Positions 10,453 through 22,168 of a DNA stretch of 64,000 bases are shown here, piece after piece. Where the stretch lies: contig JBANDB010000004.1 of the NCBI GenBank assembly GCA_037576215.1, positions 744,001 through 808,000 of the forward strand. Direction: 5' to 3'. Source of the DNA: Armillaria gallica. Its lineage: Eukaryota > Basidiomycota > Agaricomycetes > Agaricales > Physalacriaceae. The notes under the pieces were generated by a model. It made no database searches. It saw only the letters and a list, made by a program, of their open reading frames with translations, and was not told the DNA's origin. Numbering within the stretch: position 1 is the first letter of the stretch; every line of letters begins with the position of its first letter. A program made the position numbers and the translations under genes.

Positions 10453-12384
10453 TTACGACCATTGTTTTGGTGATCTAATGTCCGAGTCTCTGTGAGAATG
10501 ATATCGACGTCCTTTATCAAGGAAATTAGTGTCCACTGAAATTGAGCTGTGCAGGTCACAAACCGGATCTCCAGGATCTCCCAAACAGTTTTTGGGCGGA
10601 ACCCTTAGGACTCTGGGGATGTGGGATTCACCACTTTTAGATTTATGGCTCTTCCGCACATTCAACCTAGCAAATGATCAATGTTCGGCAGTAGATTTCA
10701 CAACAAAGCGCATCTTCACATAGCAAGCAAAGAATTGATATAAACTATGAATTGCCATTGTCAGTGGCGGATCGAAGGCGAAATTGCAAATAACTCTCAC
10801 GTTTCGGGAGAATGAAGTTGATACCAATGAATATAAAAGAGTTGGGCCACACGAGGAACTAGGGAAGAATGATGTTGGTAGGTAGAATGACAGAAAAGGA
10901 TACCATACCGTGATTAGTATTAGCAATGAGCATACACTGTTGATGTTGAGTTTCTGCATCGTGTATAAATGGTGACTTCATTACCTCGTAGCTAACCCGG
11001 AAATCACAACGAGGCGCATGAGGTTGAGAAGTTTCTTCGAGGTGCTGGTATACGAGTAAATACTCGGTCATACAGTTAGAGTTGAGCAGAATGAACATGC
11101 CTGGAGAAATTGGTAACCGATCTGCTCTTGTGCAGATAATAGCACATTGGGAAGGCAATAATAAAGTCAGATACCACCGCCGCAGCAAAGACAGTACAAA
11201 TCTCTGTCTAACTGGATGTTAGGGGTGCATCATTTCGTGGAACAAGCAGACAGGACTTACCCTGAGTTTAGGAATGGATAGGAAACTCGATATAGAAAAG
11301 CTATGGTGAGAATAAGATATGATTCTTATGAGACAAGTGGTCTTACAATTCGACAACCGAATCTGAGGTTTTAAACATGTCAGCACAAGTATACCCAAGG
11401 GTTGGACAAGTAAGACTCGCATATTCCACTGCCTGTTGACGGGGAATAGACTTATCGATTTTGTCCTTACAAGGTACTGGATTACTCACTGAAAGCAGCT
11501 GCCACGGACAAAACCTATAAGTACTTCATTAGATACAGAAAGCCAAGGAAACAAAGATACCTACCGTAAACCACAGAACAACCTTGTAGAAATTGCGGTT
11601 CACTATCGGTGAGTGAATATTATTTCATGGAATGGATAAAATAGCAGGAATACGAACACTTCCATAAACGAACAGTATACAGACTATAAGATATGTCAGT
11701 AGATAAATATTCCGAGTGGAGGTCAAGGGTGTACGTTTGGACGACCATGACTATGGAAACCTGGGCGGGTAACTGCTCAGATACGGGGACTTAGTGAAAA
11801 ATGTAAGTAATAGACACACAGTGAACAGGACTTCAAGCTGGCGATGTTCTCAGTTTATATTCAAGACATAAGGCAGATCAATATACCTTGAAACTCCTGG
11901 ATCAGAGAATCAGTGGGCGCATGGGTACACTTTCCATGGTATCACTTACCATACAATATCATAAATAGCGAGAAAGTTTCCGTAAAGAGTGATGAGGTAG
12001 TGATATAACGCATGCGTGCTCAGAGCGATGTGAAGCGCATCGAGAATCCTAAAATATGTCTCGTCATACCAGTCACTGAAACACCGACGCAAGCAGAACT
12101 GGCGTACCAAAGTGACGCAACCTGTCAAATGATGATCAGTAAGCTGGAATACATCCCTAGGAGAGCATTGACATACTGAGTATCGGTAAACACACCAGTC
12201 ACCTGGGTATTCCTTGTAATAAATAAATGTTTGCAGATTCGTTATGCCGAATAGACTATTAACTGTCAGTAAGGAAGATGAAACCCATGATAGCAGTACA
12301 TGAGGCTTACATCGCGGCCGCCATGGCTCCCAGATAAATGGCGCCGAGGGTCATTCCTAGGGATGGAATATCAAGTGAGCTCAT
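10453..12384 (-). CDS. DUF6534-type multi-helix membrane protein (copy A)
   Basis: Integral membrane protein of the large agaricomycete DUF6534 family; function unknown. My model has about 17-19 exons: 12384-12311, 12255-12177, 12121-12108, 12048-11950, 11896-11887, 11837-11820, 11760-11735, 11683-11658, 11602-11565, 11514-11490, 11432-11395 (uncertain end), 11300-11261, 11207-11101, 11044-10985, 10936-10909, 10858-10801, 10744-10720 and 10666-10453. Spliced protein begins MSSLDIPSLGMTLGAIYLG, then LFGITNLQTFIYY, then WILDALHIALSTHALYHYL, DFIIAFPMCYYLHKSR, FLVWPNSFIFIGINFILPK and LYINSLLAMLNVRK, followed by a hydrophilic tail. These are the usual family landmarks in order. Exon phases join without stops, except that the stretch 11395-11300 is not certain. 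It is mirrored by the gene at 61669. Confidence 0.75.
11045..11100 (-). other. GC-AG intron of DUF6534 copy A
   Basis: The coding frame demands a junction after ...TTCTCCAG and before CACCTCGAAG; the intron then begins GCATGT and ends CCAG. The paralogue at 61669 has a GC-starting intron at the same codon. Confidence 0.6.
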
Positions 12385-14217
12385 GGTGGTGTAGGAAGAT
12401 TGGAGATACGTATCTGAACCAGTACGGTTGGTCATTATATGACATTCAAATTTCAGATGCGGATAAATTGACGAGGATCATATAATCAGAAAGGCACGCA
12501 CTAAAATGTGATTCATTGGCGGGAACTGAGCTTGAGTTTGAAACAGATGCATCTATGTCTCCTGGAATAGCCTTGTAAGCTTGATGAGAAAAGGACTGAC
12601 TGGGAGTCAATGCCGCGGTCATGATTTACACGGTTGGAGCGAAGAGGCCCACCCCCGGGCCAGAGGTCGTTCGTCATATCCCGGATACATAGCCTTAAGT
12701 ATTGTCATGAGAGCTTCTATGCGGAAGTCTTTCTGTCATTGCATGGATGGATAGCCCTATTTGCATTCATTAAGGGCTTCGTATTGATCTATCGATCTGT
12801 GGCTGCGATATATGGTGTAAGCGGTAAGCCTGGGACTAGTTGACCTGGATACTCTGACCGACACTGATAGAACTCATTTGAACATCATCTCTTGGCATTA
12901 TGTTCATCGATGAAATCAAATACTCCTTCCAGTACCTCAGTCTGTCTAAAGGCCCAAAGCTTTGTATCATTAGTCTAAATGTAGAGGATGAACATGAACA
13001 CTAGTTCCAGATGGAACCGGTGAGTACGTACTGTTTCTTCTGTATCCCTCCTTGAATCGCGAGTTTGAAACGTTGCCATAGCATCAGATATTATATATAG
13101 AGCATGTCCCACCGCCTGTAGTGCGAACGTGATACTGTACTAAGTAGAATATCTTCTCGGAGACGAACATGATCTGTTGTTAGATAATAATTGACGATCT
13201 TACTACCCCATCGATGGTTACAATGCATGCTTGCGTCGATACAGAGCCTATATTTTGACAGTACACTGGGCTAACTGCGACCATCTGTGTGATGAATCAG
13301 AGTGATTGATACAGAAATCAAGCGTGCGAAAGAGTCGGCAAATAGATTCACAGGGTGCGATAACAGCGCACTCCCTAGAACCACTGCAGGTAAAGCCCCA
13401 GCAATGATCATAAGGTACTTCCTATCTGCTAGACTCTAGCAGCCTGAGGTATTCTTCTTCAAATGCAGTCCGACGTCAAAGCGGAGGCGAAGAGTTCACA
13501 TTTGCACCATGAATCCTTCCACGAGTGAGTAATCCGTAATCGTTACACAAGTTGATGCCACGTGGTGGCTGTGGAAGGGCTCAAAGTTCACGTGGAGGAT
13601 CGGCGATGACTCACCCCGACTTTCGCTATCCCCTACCTCAGGTTACTGGTCAGGCCCCACACGACGTACAATCCTATATTGAAGAAGTTACAAGCTCGCC
13701 GTGGTCGGTTTTTCATCTACCGTCTTTGTGACTGGCACCGAGCCGGCAGCTAGTAATGTGTTAATATGCCTCTCGAGCTTCAGCCCACCATCCTAGATAT
13801 CCACCATCCGCATTATATTCATCTGTGCTGAAACGATTAATTGTCTATGTCTCTTTCTTCTTGCAGCGATGTCGTCGATCGGCAGCCTTCGACCCCCCCC
13901 CCCGTTTTCGGGACCTTCACCCTTGACCAGCGACGGCCTTCATGTCTCTTAACACTATTGAGAAAAACCCTTAAGGAGCAATCCCCAAGCAATCCCTTAG
14001 CGACGTGAAGAAAGATAACTTGTCTGTAGGACAGATGATCCTGAAGATTCTGCAGTCGTCACTCCTTCCCATGCTCGAACTAAGATCTCGCGGACGGGCA
14101 TGTATCTCCTTTCGCCGACTCACTAAAATCGAAGACCTGGTCTAACAAATATCTACCAAACACTTTCGCCGATCCAGGGAAGTACTATCCTTTACTATTT
14201 CGTATTGCACCAAATCA
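12385..14217. other. Intergenic, no gene recognised
   Basis: Upstream flank of the membrane-protein gene. Only short unconvincing open stretches are seen (for example 12634-12843). A run of 11-12 C residues lies near 13895. Confidence 0.5.
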
Positions 14218-14532
14218 ATGACATGCTCAGTTTCTCGCATTTCCAAGACTGACGCTGAGCGATTGCGGCTTACAATGTCAAATGGCGAGGTCGCGCGCGT
14301 TGTAATTATGGGATATATCGAAGGGGACGAGTGGGCTGAAATTTTTGGAAAACATGTTAGTCCGCCAGAACACAGCGACAGCGACTGCAGCAGTGATGAG
14401 GAAGAGTATGACGATGAGGGGGAGGACGAGGACGAGGAGATGACCGCCCAGTTTCAAGGGTACGTTTCCGTGAGATGGACCGAGAACTTGAGGACCAGTT
14501 TATCAAAGAAGCCAAGGAAATCGGATGTCTAA
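14218..14532 (+). CDS. Doubtful small acidic ORF
   Basis: Encodes 104 residues whose middle is a Ser/Asp/Glu-rich stretch (DSDCSSDEEEYDDEGEDEDEE) followed by a basic tail. The same frame is also open upstream (14002-14142), ended by a TAA that could lie in an intron. I recognise no family. It may be the 3' part of a decayed gene, or chance: acidic repeats of GAG/GAC codons easily stay open. Confidence 0.2.
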   Translation: MTCSVSRISKTDAERLRLTMSNGEVARVVIMGYIEGDEWAEIFGKHVSPPEHSDSDCSSDEEEYDDEGEDEDEEMTAQFQGYVSVRWTENLRTSLSKKPRKSDV

Positions 14533-15132
14533 AATTTGCTGTCATTGAGCCAGTAATAAGTATGCTGACGGATCAAAGCTTCAGCTTTTCGTCACCACCA
14601 TATCAGAGATCAATAAATTGGGAGTGGCCCATAACGACATAAATACGTCGAACATGATAATAACGCCAAATGTTGGGTCTCCTCGGGCTATTCTGTGATG
14701 AGGGAGGCTTTTCAAACTGCCGAGCGGAGAGAAGTGGTCAGTCACGTTTGTGGATGCTGCGCAAAGCATTACTTTGGTCGCACAGGATGGGTTAAGGAGC
14801 CTGGTATGCTCCCCGGCAACTTGTCTTTCCCGATGTTTCTGACATTATTTCCACCTTTCTGTAATAAGTAGTCGAATCTTGCTGATCCGTCCATACGTGC
14901 TAAACGCGTCTATAAATTCAAACTTCTCGGACACTCGACTCTCAAATATGGAAGCCCTGCTCCTCTATGTTACAACAGAAAACCGGTAGAAATATATGTA
15001 GGTACACACGAGAGCGAGAAGGATACTTATTGCGAATGAACATCATTAGGGATGGATAACAAATAATAAGGTCTGTTCTAGTCTGTCACAGACAAACGGA
15101 TGTACAGACCTGTTAATGGGAGGGAGAAACGA
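14533..15132. other. Intergenic, no gene recognised
   Basis: Nothing beyond scattered stops on both strands; 3' flank of the secreted-protein gene at 15133. Confidence 0.5.
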
Positions 15133-15663
15133 TTAACCCCTCGGGGCAACCGCGTGGGTATCGACAGCGGGAGCCGTAGAGGCAGTAGGGGTGGCGGAAG
15201 CTCCCTCGAGAGTGAATTTTCGACTCGTAATCGGTTCAGTGAAAATTGGCTTGCCTAACTGCACCGGCACGGCACTGGCACCTGATGTAAAAGTACTTCC
15301 TGCCTCGCCAGTGCTATGAGCCTCTACAGTAGTGCAGCTACCTCCAACATCGGGGCTTCCCACCGAGCCTGTACCAATGGGAATGGGTGTGAACAGAGGT
15401 GGGCTGAAAACCTTAGCTCGCTTCGTGACTTCAGGATGCACGATTCTAGGGGATCCTATAGTGCCTATGGGGTGTGCCCCAGTACCATCCGTAGGAAGAG
15501 GAAGGCTGTCGGTAACGGAGGGGACGGTGGTGAGGTCGGTACAAGCGCTTGGGTGCACGGCAGGTCCTGGTGCCTCAAGCTGTCGTCCATCAAGGACTAC
15601 AGTGTCTTGCACCGAAAGAGACAGCACTCCTGCAAGAGCGGCGAGACGGATAATAGAAAGCAT
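15133..15663 (-). CDS. Small secreted Pro/Thr/Ser-rich protein
   Basis: A 176-residue product starting MLSIIRLAALAGVLSLSVQ, a clear signal peptide with a hydrophobic core, followed by a low-complexity mature part rich in Pro, Thr, Ser, Gly and Ala with two cysteines (SACTDL, GGSCTTV). There are no membrane segments after the signal and no obvious GPI tail. It is intronless in this model. A TATA-like TATAAATATAGG (minus strand) lies about 215 bases upstream. I recognise no named family; probably a wall or extracellular matrix protein. The opposite strand is also long and open (15316-15784), a shadow of codon bias. Confidence 0.55.
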   Translation of the reverse strand: MLSIIRLAALAGVLSLSVQDTVVLDGRQLEAPGPAVHPSACTDLTTVPSVTDSLPLPTDGTGAHPIGTIGSPRIVHPEVTKRAKVFSPPLFTPIPIGTGSVGSPDVGGSCTTVEAHSTGEAGSTFTSGASAVPVQLGKPIFTEPITSRKFTLEGASATPTASTAPAVDTHAVAPRG

Positions 15664-16626
15664 GATTTTCCTGTTAACAATGAAGATCAGTATCGTCTTC
15701 CCGAGTAAACAACGAACAATGCATCTTTACCAACAAGCGAAGATGAGCTTGGCCGGTGAAGATTCCAATAATGTTGTATCCTAGCGTGTTGTAAATAAGG
15801 CTTTACCTTAGTACAATGCTTGTAAGACCTATAGTCTTTGGGTTACAAACTCCTGAAGAGTTTGCTCACTGACTTCCTATATTTATACTAAACTACGCTT
15901 ATTCTAGTAATTTTTATTGAATCAATTCCTTGCTCAGCATGCCGGACTGCCGGAATGCTCGAATTCTCTCGCATATTCCAACATAGCGGGAGTCAAAGAA
16001 TGCTCCAGACAGACTCAGTTGTCCCGTCTTTTCCACCACCTCTGATTTGTCGCCACGGTCATCAGCGGCCAGCACGTCGCTGCTTCACAGCGGAACCCTT
16101 GTGAGCAATGTCTTGTAAGTTGTAACCTTATAGGTGTAATAGTGTCCGAAAATTCTGATAGACATTCGGTGCATCAACTTCGAGTTCAGAATCAATGAGA
16201 ATGAGAAATATTAGCCTATGGTTACAGGAGATACTGTGTAGATTGATGTGCGAACGTGTGATAGTGAAGAGAAAATGAATGCCGGTCGAAGGACGAACAG
16301 AAACCCCGCCCTTCGTATAAGTTATAGGTTCCTATAAAGTAGGTAGATCGACAGAAACATGTCTTTCGACGTATATGTGCTCTTCTGATTGCTGCATGTC
16401 GGCAGTCAAGCAGTCTCGAAGTGGGACTAGGGGTCGTAAACCGTCGCTTTCATGCATCTTCAACGAAGATTAAAATAGAATGTTACTCGAGGGATGAAAA
16501 AGCACACCTCTGCATAACTGATAACATACGGGGCGAACATATAGCTGCCTTCTTGGGTAAGAAAATTGTGCCTGGAATGTTTGAATCAATATTACGCTTT
16601 GCGTGATAGAGCAGAGTAGAGAGAAC
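15664..16626. other. Intergenic between secreted protein and DUF6535 gene
   Basis: The probable promoter of the 15133-15663 gene is here. No further coding sequence is convincing. Confidence 0.5.
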
Positions 16627-19400
16627 TTACAGATAGGACTTGGACATACTCATTTCGGACTTGAGCGCGTCCAAGTTCTTCCCTCCCACGACATACTCGT
16701 ACTGTGGCAGCCCCACCGACTCGGAGCTCGCACCAAGGAACTCACCCATATCACCAATGATATCGATGGCTACCCGGCGATGCAGCAAAGTCCATTCGGC
16801 CCGGAACTCCATTTCCTTCGTCCACTGACACAACCGGGCAATAAATTCCCGCCAAACACCAGACTCGGGAACGCTGCGTCCCGATAATGCTAGGAGCAGC
16901 CGAGCGAGGGTTGACGTTTTCTGTCCGTGTATGAGTAGGCGACTGAGGAGCAGAAGGTGATCCAAGAAATCAGGAGACGCAGGAGAGCAGAATGACGGCT
17001 CTACATCTATGATCCTATCAGCTGCGTATCTCGCCAGGTCGATGGAGGTTGTATCCAGTCCTTCATTTGAGTGAGGCCCGCCTTCGTAGCTCGATCCATC
17101 CACCTTGTACAGAGCGAGGTCAAACTGACGGAACCTCTCATATAAAGCCGGGAACCCCCCTTGCCCATCAAACGCGTCAAGTACCATTCCTGCGTCATCC
17201 TTGGAATGGAAGAGCGGTTCGACGACTTTGGCAAGCACGATCCATTCTAGATCACGGTGCGCGGCGTACTCCTCGTGGAGCTGTGGGGTGGAGAATGGTA
17301 CGGGAGACAAGAAACATCTCATGAGATTGCAGCAGAATTGCTGGTCGGATACGAACCACCCTGAGGTAAAGGGGCAAGCGTAGCAATGTGTGAAAAGCCG
17401 TAGTAGCCCCTGGTGGACTGCTCCAGATAATGGACTAGGATATAGGCGACAGGAGGTAATGTAGCAGGCAGCTTGGCGAGTCGAATGAACATTTCGTAAA
17501 CAATTGCGGAGCATGTAGTCGATTGTGATGGAAGCCCCACGGAGAAGAAACTCAACGTCAGAAAGATACCGCGGATCCCTGTTAAGGTCCTCCAAACCCT
17601 GAATTTCAGCGCAAAAGACAGCTAAAAGTGCAATGTCCGGGGAAAGGCGAGTGGGGGAAACATTGAGAGGGTTGCGAGTAGAGATGAATATGCTCGACCA
17701 TCTCGGATTGTGGCGAAGCAGGGATTCTGCTGTGGTCTGGACATATCTGAGGATAGCTTTTCCGACTTGGGTGTCTCCGGGGTAGGACACGTAGTCAACG
17801 ATCGTGCCACAAACGAGTCGGTGCCCAAGATGATTGGTCGAGAAATTGTCTCGCCATACCTTGATGAGCTCCGTGGCTAACACCAGGGCCCTCGCGGAGC
17901 TCGGATCAGCGGACTCCAAGATCCATAACCACACATCGTGGGGTAGCGAAAGCGTGTTTCGTAACCGGGTCTGCAGTATTTTGACGAGACCGACAGTCGT
18001 ATCACGGAATGGCCCTGCCATTGATCGCTCCGTCTGAACATCCACATCCGTAAACAGAAGCGAGTGATGGGACTCGAGGACGTCTAGGATGGATTTCTGA
18101 GCAAGGGGTCGAAGACTCCCAAACTGTTCGAATAGATCTTCGACCACATGGTCGATGTCGTCGATTCTCCCAGTGCATAATCCTATGATAGATTGAACAA
18201 CAACGTGTTGGACAGATGCATTCGACGTCGTTGAGTATAGCCATGAAATCGCTTCTCTATCGACTACGGTGGAGTTTTTGATGATTAACGCTCGCTCAGC
18301 TTCCTTCAAAGAACGAGCTTCCTCTAATGGATGTACTGAACTGGAGCCAAGACGATTACGCCACCGAGGCATTATTCGCGTCAGGGCCTTTCGAACAGAG
18401 AGATAGGGACCGTAAAGCAAGAACGTCAATGGCGTCTTGTAGGGACAGTCATAGAACATGAACGGAAGAACGAGGCACAGCCCATATGCGACGTAAACTG
18501 CCCCCGAGAGGATAGCCACAACGTAGGCAACAGCCATATCCATCGAAAAAAGGTACGGGATGAACCCTGCGAGGAATAGGCCAAGGGAAGCGTGCATGAG
18601 GACAGGCAAGAATCCAATGATCGTCGGAACTTGCCAGGTCCCGAATGCTGCATGTCGAGATTGACGAATACGCGCGCGGTCGCGAGGTGAGCTGTCGGGA
18701 ATAGCGGTGGAATATTGGTGCAGCCACTGTTTGACTACGACGGCGATGAATGCAGTTATCAAGGAGAGTGTAAGGCTGACGACCCATATGCTGTTGACCA
18801 GTTGATCTACATAGGTTGGTGCAGAAGCCATGGCAGTATCGCAAGAAGGAAGCGAAACAGCGCGTGCTGGTGCGTCACTTGCAGCGTCTCGCTGCAGGTT
18901 CACGAGCAGACAGGCGGAGATCATAGAATAGTCTGGCTTCATGTTCTCAGATGCTGTATTTACGAAGGTTGTCACCACCGCAGAAAACAAGGCAGCCTAA
19001 ATAGGTGGTCAGCGCGAGGATCCGACTTGAGTCGAAACAAAAATTTTCACTTACAAAAACAAGGAGCTGATCAATAGTTTTGTGGTACTCGTCCAGCATG
19101 CTGCCATCCAGATTTGCGGCTTCGTCGAGATATGTCCGCCAAAAGCGGCCCTGAGGTGACAGTTCTTCGCCGATACGATCTTTACTGTATCGTGCCGTGT
19201 AGTCATTCAGGTCTGAGTCTGAACATGACAGAGGGCATCAGCACGAAAATTATAGGTAATTTTAGACGGGTGCAAAACGCACCAGCCATAGGTCCGCGGC
19301 TCAGATAACTCCCTCTCCGCGGGGCGAAGGACTTCGTCCCCTCTGGTTCAGCTTCACTGAATCCTTGGTCGTGGTTTGGTATTGCCATACTGCTGGCCAT
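16627..19400 (-). CDS. DUF6535 membrane protein 1 (883 aa)
   Basis: Three exons: 19400-19283, 19218-19055 and 18996-16627, phases consistent, 883 residues. The DUF6535 landmarks follow in order: an acidic leader, FWRTYLDEAANLDG, the line DQLLVFAALFSAVVTTF that straddles the second intron, NMKPDYSM, a first helix (WVVSLTLSLITAFIAVVVKQWL), a pair of helices near residues 190-260 and the motif CPYKTPL. The remaining ~600 residues are a soluble helical region of no known domain. The family is greatly expanded in agaricomycetes, with unknown function. ATG at 19400 was chosen because the leader is in frame through both introns. A second member lies 7 kb away on the same strand. Confidence 0.85.
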
Positions 19401-22168
19401 TATTCTCTGAGTCCGGTAGAAAATAAGCTGTAGAAAAGAGAGTATCAAAGGCGATGCTCACCTAGAAACAATGCTACTCGACCCTTTCTACCATAAAGGC
19501 CCCGAACCTGCACAATTAGGCGATAAGCTCCCGGCGGCAGTGCTCAACACAGCAACTCAACAGCAACTGAGGGTATTTTCTCTGCTACGGATTCTTTGCA
19601 TGCTTTCGATACTTTCCCCCAGAGGCTGTTCCAGACGCAAGGTGTTAAGCTAATGGTAAGAATATCCTTATTAGACCGCCCTGACTACCTATGCTCGCTA
19701 CTCACCGCTAGCGACCAAAAAGACTAGCTCATGTGCCAGTTTGAGTAGTAGATCCGCGTTTTAAAACTCCGCTTATATTGGAATAATTGCCTCGTCTTCG
19801 GCACAACCAACGCGTCACTGACCCTGATGTCCTTATTTTGTGCTATGAAATGGTCGTCCTTATCCCCTCCATATGTACTACACGGGCTCGGTCGGGTCCG
19901 TGTCTACTAACTTCTTCCGTGGGTTGATCCGGTCGTCAATTGAACCAAATTAGCACGGCTTGACCTTTTCGCTAACAGGCTGTATTCGAAGGAGGGTCAT
20001 TTTTTGTTCAACATCGGCTGCTTTGAGACCTTGAAGTAGTTGGGCGCAGTGTTTTAATCATTTGAAAACCTACACCCCCAAACGGCGAATCACTTGGGAC
20101 CAGTGAAAAGGGGTTTACTTGTCACAAATAATGCATTTCCATTTTTTCACTGTTCAACCACTTGCCTGAAATACCCCGCAAGATACTTCTGACAAATATT
20201 CACTTCACTTCCCATCACTGTTAGCATTCTAGATCGTAGAAATGCCATCGGGCCGACGGACTTCCTTCAAGTTCCGCCCTTCGACAGATGACAAGTTCAA
20301 CCACAACCACGACATTCTTCGACGACTCTTCCATTCAGCTGCGTACGATCCTGCTCAGAGCCTCAAAGTGCATTCCAGTCTTTGCATGAGCTTTTCTTAG
20401 CCGACACCGCAGCTCCTACTTGCGCTGCACCCCCTCTGAAGAAGACAGCAAAACTCCTTTTCGACAGGGCACACCTTGTCTCTGTTATCGATTGGCTATT
20501 CTCCAATAGTTTGAAGTAGGTATTCATATTTATCGCACTCGTATAGCCTATATATAAGAAAGGGATGGATGGCAGATGGCAAAAGCTCCATGGGACAGAT
20601 CAGAGGGGGATGGGATGGCGTCGACTTGCCTCACGCAATAGGGCCCAGGTAGTAATGGCGGCGATATGGATGTACACGTACAGTAATATTCATTGAGCAA
20701 TATATCTTCTAAACAACCGTAATTTCTGTGGCTAAAATAGAAAATACCGCGAAAATTGTTCCCTCACAGCGGTCAAACTGACCCCGTTTATTTGGAATCA
20801 AGGCATTGCCTGACAATAACGGTGACTCTGCATGGCAATGATTTGTCAGGTACTGCGAGCAAGTGAACCTGTCACTTGGAATTTGAGATACTTCCAATCA
20901 CTGTGAGCAAGTGATTCGCCGTTTGGCAGTGTATCGCCAGGAGGATGTGACAACTTTGAGACCTTTCTTTTTAAAGGTCGATCGTTTATCGGCATCAGGC
21001 GGCTGTTCGGACCGATTTCCCGCATTGATTTCAGCCAGGTCCCCAGCACTTCAAAAATTCAGCAAACGGCGGTGTTCCTTAGTTCCTCTTAATTCCCTCA
21101 GAGAGACTTCAGACATATACATTACGCTACACATTAGCGCGATTACAAATTTTTCGAGGTGCGTTTCGTGCTCATAAACCCTTTGCACTGATCAATACTA
21201 CTCTAGAGACGATATTACTACTACACGTGCTGTCAAATCTCGGGTAATGACTTTGAAGTGTATTGGTTGTTAATTTATGACCCAACAGGCGGCCGTCAGC
21301 CTCTCTTTTTTAGGCTGCATAAGTATACCACTGCCGGCCGAAGATGCGGCAAGTGATTCCCGAGAAGTTACATGGGTAAGGCTGTAGAGCGTGTGGTGCA
21401 TAGCCATAGGTGTTCCTACTGGCTATCCATTCACATACGAAACATGGATGTTAAATTTCGAAAGTCATACGCCCATTCCAGAAGTAGCGGGGACTGATCA
21501 TTCAGCGACTTTGTCTATAATTTTCCTGGTGACTTGTGTCCTTCGATAGGCTGAAAACTAGGTCGCCTGATGATACAATGAAATACTCTAGTAATGCATT
21601 TGACTTTAGTCACATAACACGAGTACTCTCCTCGATGCCAATCGACTTGCAGTGAGTCTTTTGATCTGATCATTACACATTTGTTATCTCCTTTCTTCAG
21701 ACTTCAAGTTGTTCGTTGACGTTATCCTCGGATGCATGGATACTCAATCATCACGTCAAGACTTTTTTCGGTTAAACCATCTGGTCTTGGGTCCAAATTT
21801 ATTAACTGAGCCAATAGCCAGCCACACGGGTCGACAAAATAGGAATAGAACGCCTTCGACAATGACTGTTCCTGTCCTTAATGGACTCTAGGTCCTTGCT
21901 ATGGGAACGGGAAGCATTCTGCACGACGGGCTGGTCAAGCCATTGGCAGGCCGGGTACTAAGGGAGGCAGTGCTATCTTCCTTGACGCGGCTACTCTGCG
22001 GACACGGAGATGGCATATTCAGCCCTTCGTGGAAATTCACGCTTCCCCCAGTATGATGAGTTTTGTCATTAATATCAGCTCCCCATGGAACCTGACCAGC
22101 TTGCTTAAGTATTTAAGGCGAAGCCTTTGACATTCTAGCATTCAGCAACTCTCATCCAGGATATCGAC
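19401..22168. other. Gene-poor stretch, 2.8 kb
   Basis: Contains a possible frameshifted small ORF at 20242 (separate entry). The rest shows only short chance ORFs. The last 100 bases form the promoter of the GPI-protein gene, with TATTTAA near 22110. Confidence 0.45.
20242..20519 (+). pseudogene. Possible frameshifted small gene
   Basis: ATG at 20242 opens MPSGRRTSFKFRPSTDDKF and runs 52 codons to a stop. Near 20365 an overlapping frame continues with well-behaved sequence (QSLHELFLADTAAPTC, then LLFDRAHLVSVIDWLF) to a TAG at 20517. The switch suggests a single-base indel in a once longer protein. No family recognised; chance cannot be excluded. Confidence 0.25.

Noticed and set aside
15316..15784. 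Long plus-strand open frames opposite the secreted protein gene
   Set aside because: Two overlapping frames stay open only because the minus-strand codons are Pro/Thr/Gly-rich; no signal peptide or family likeness.
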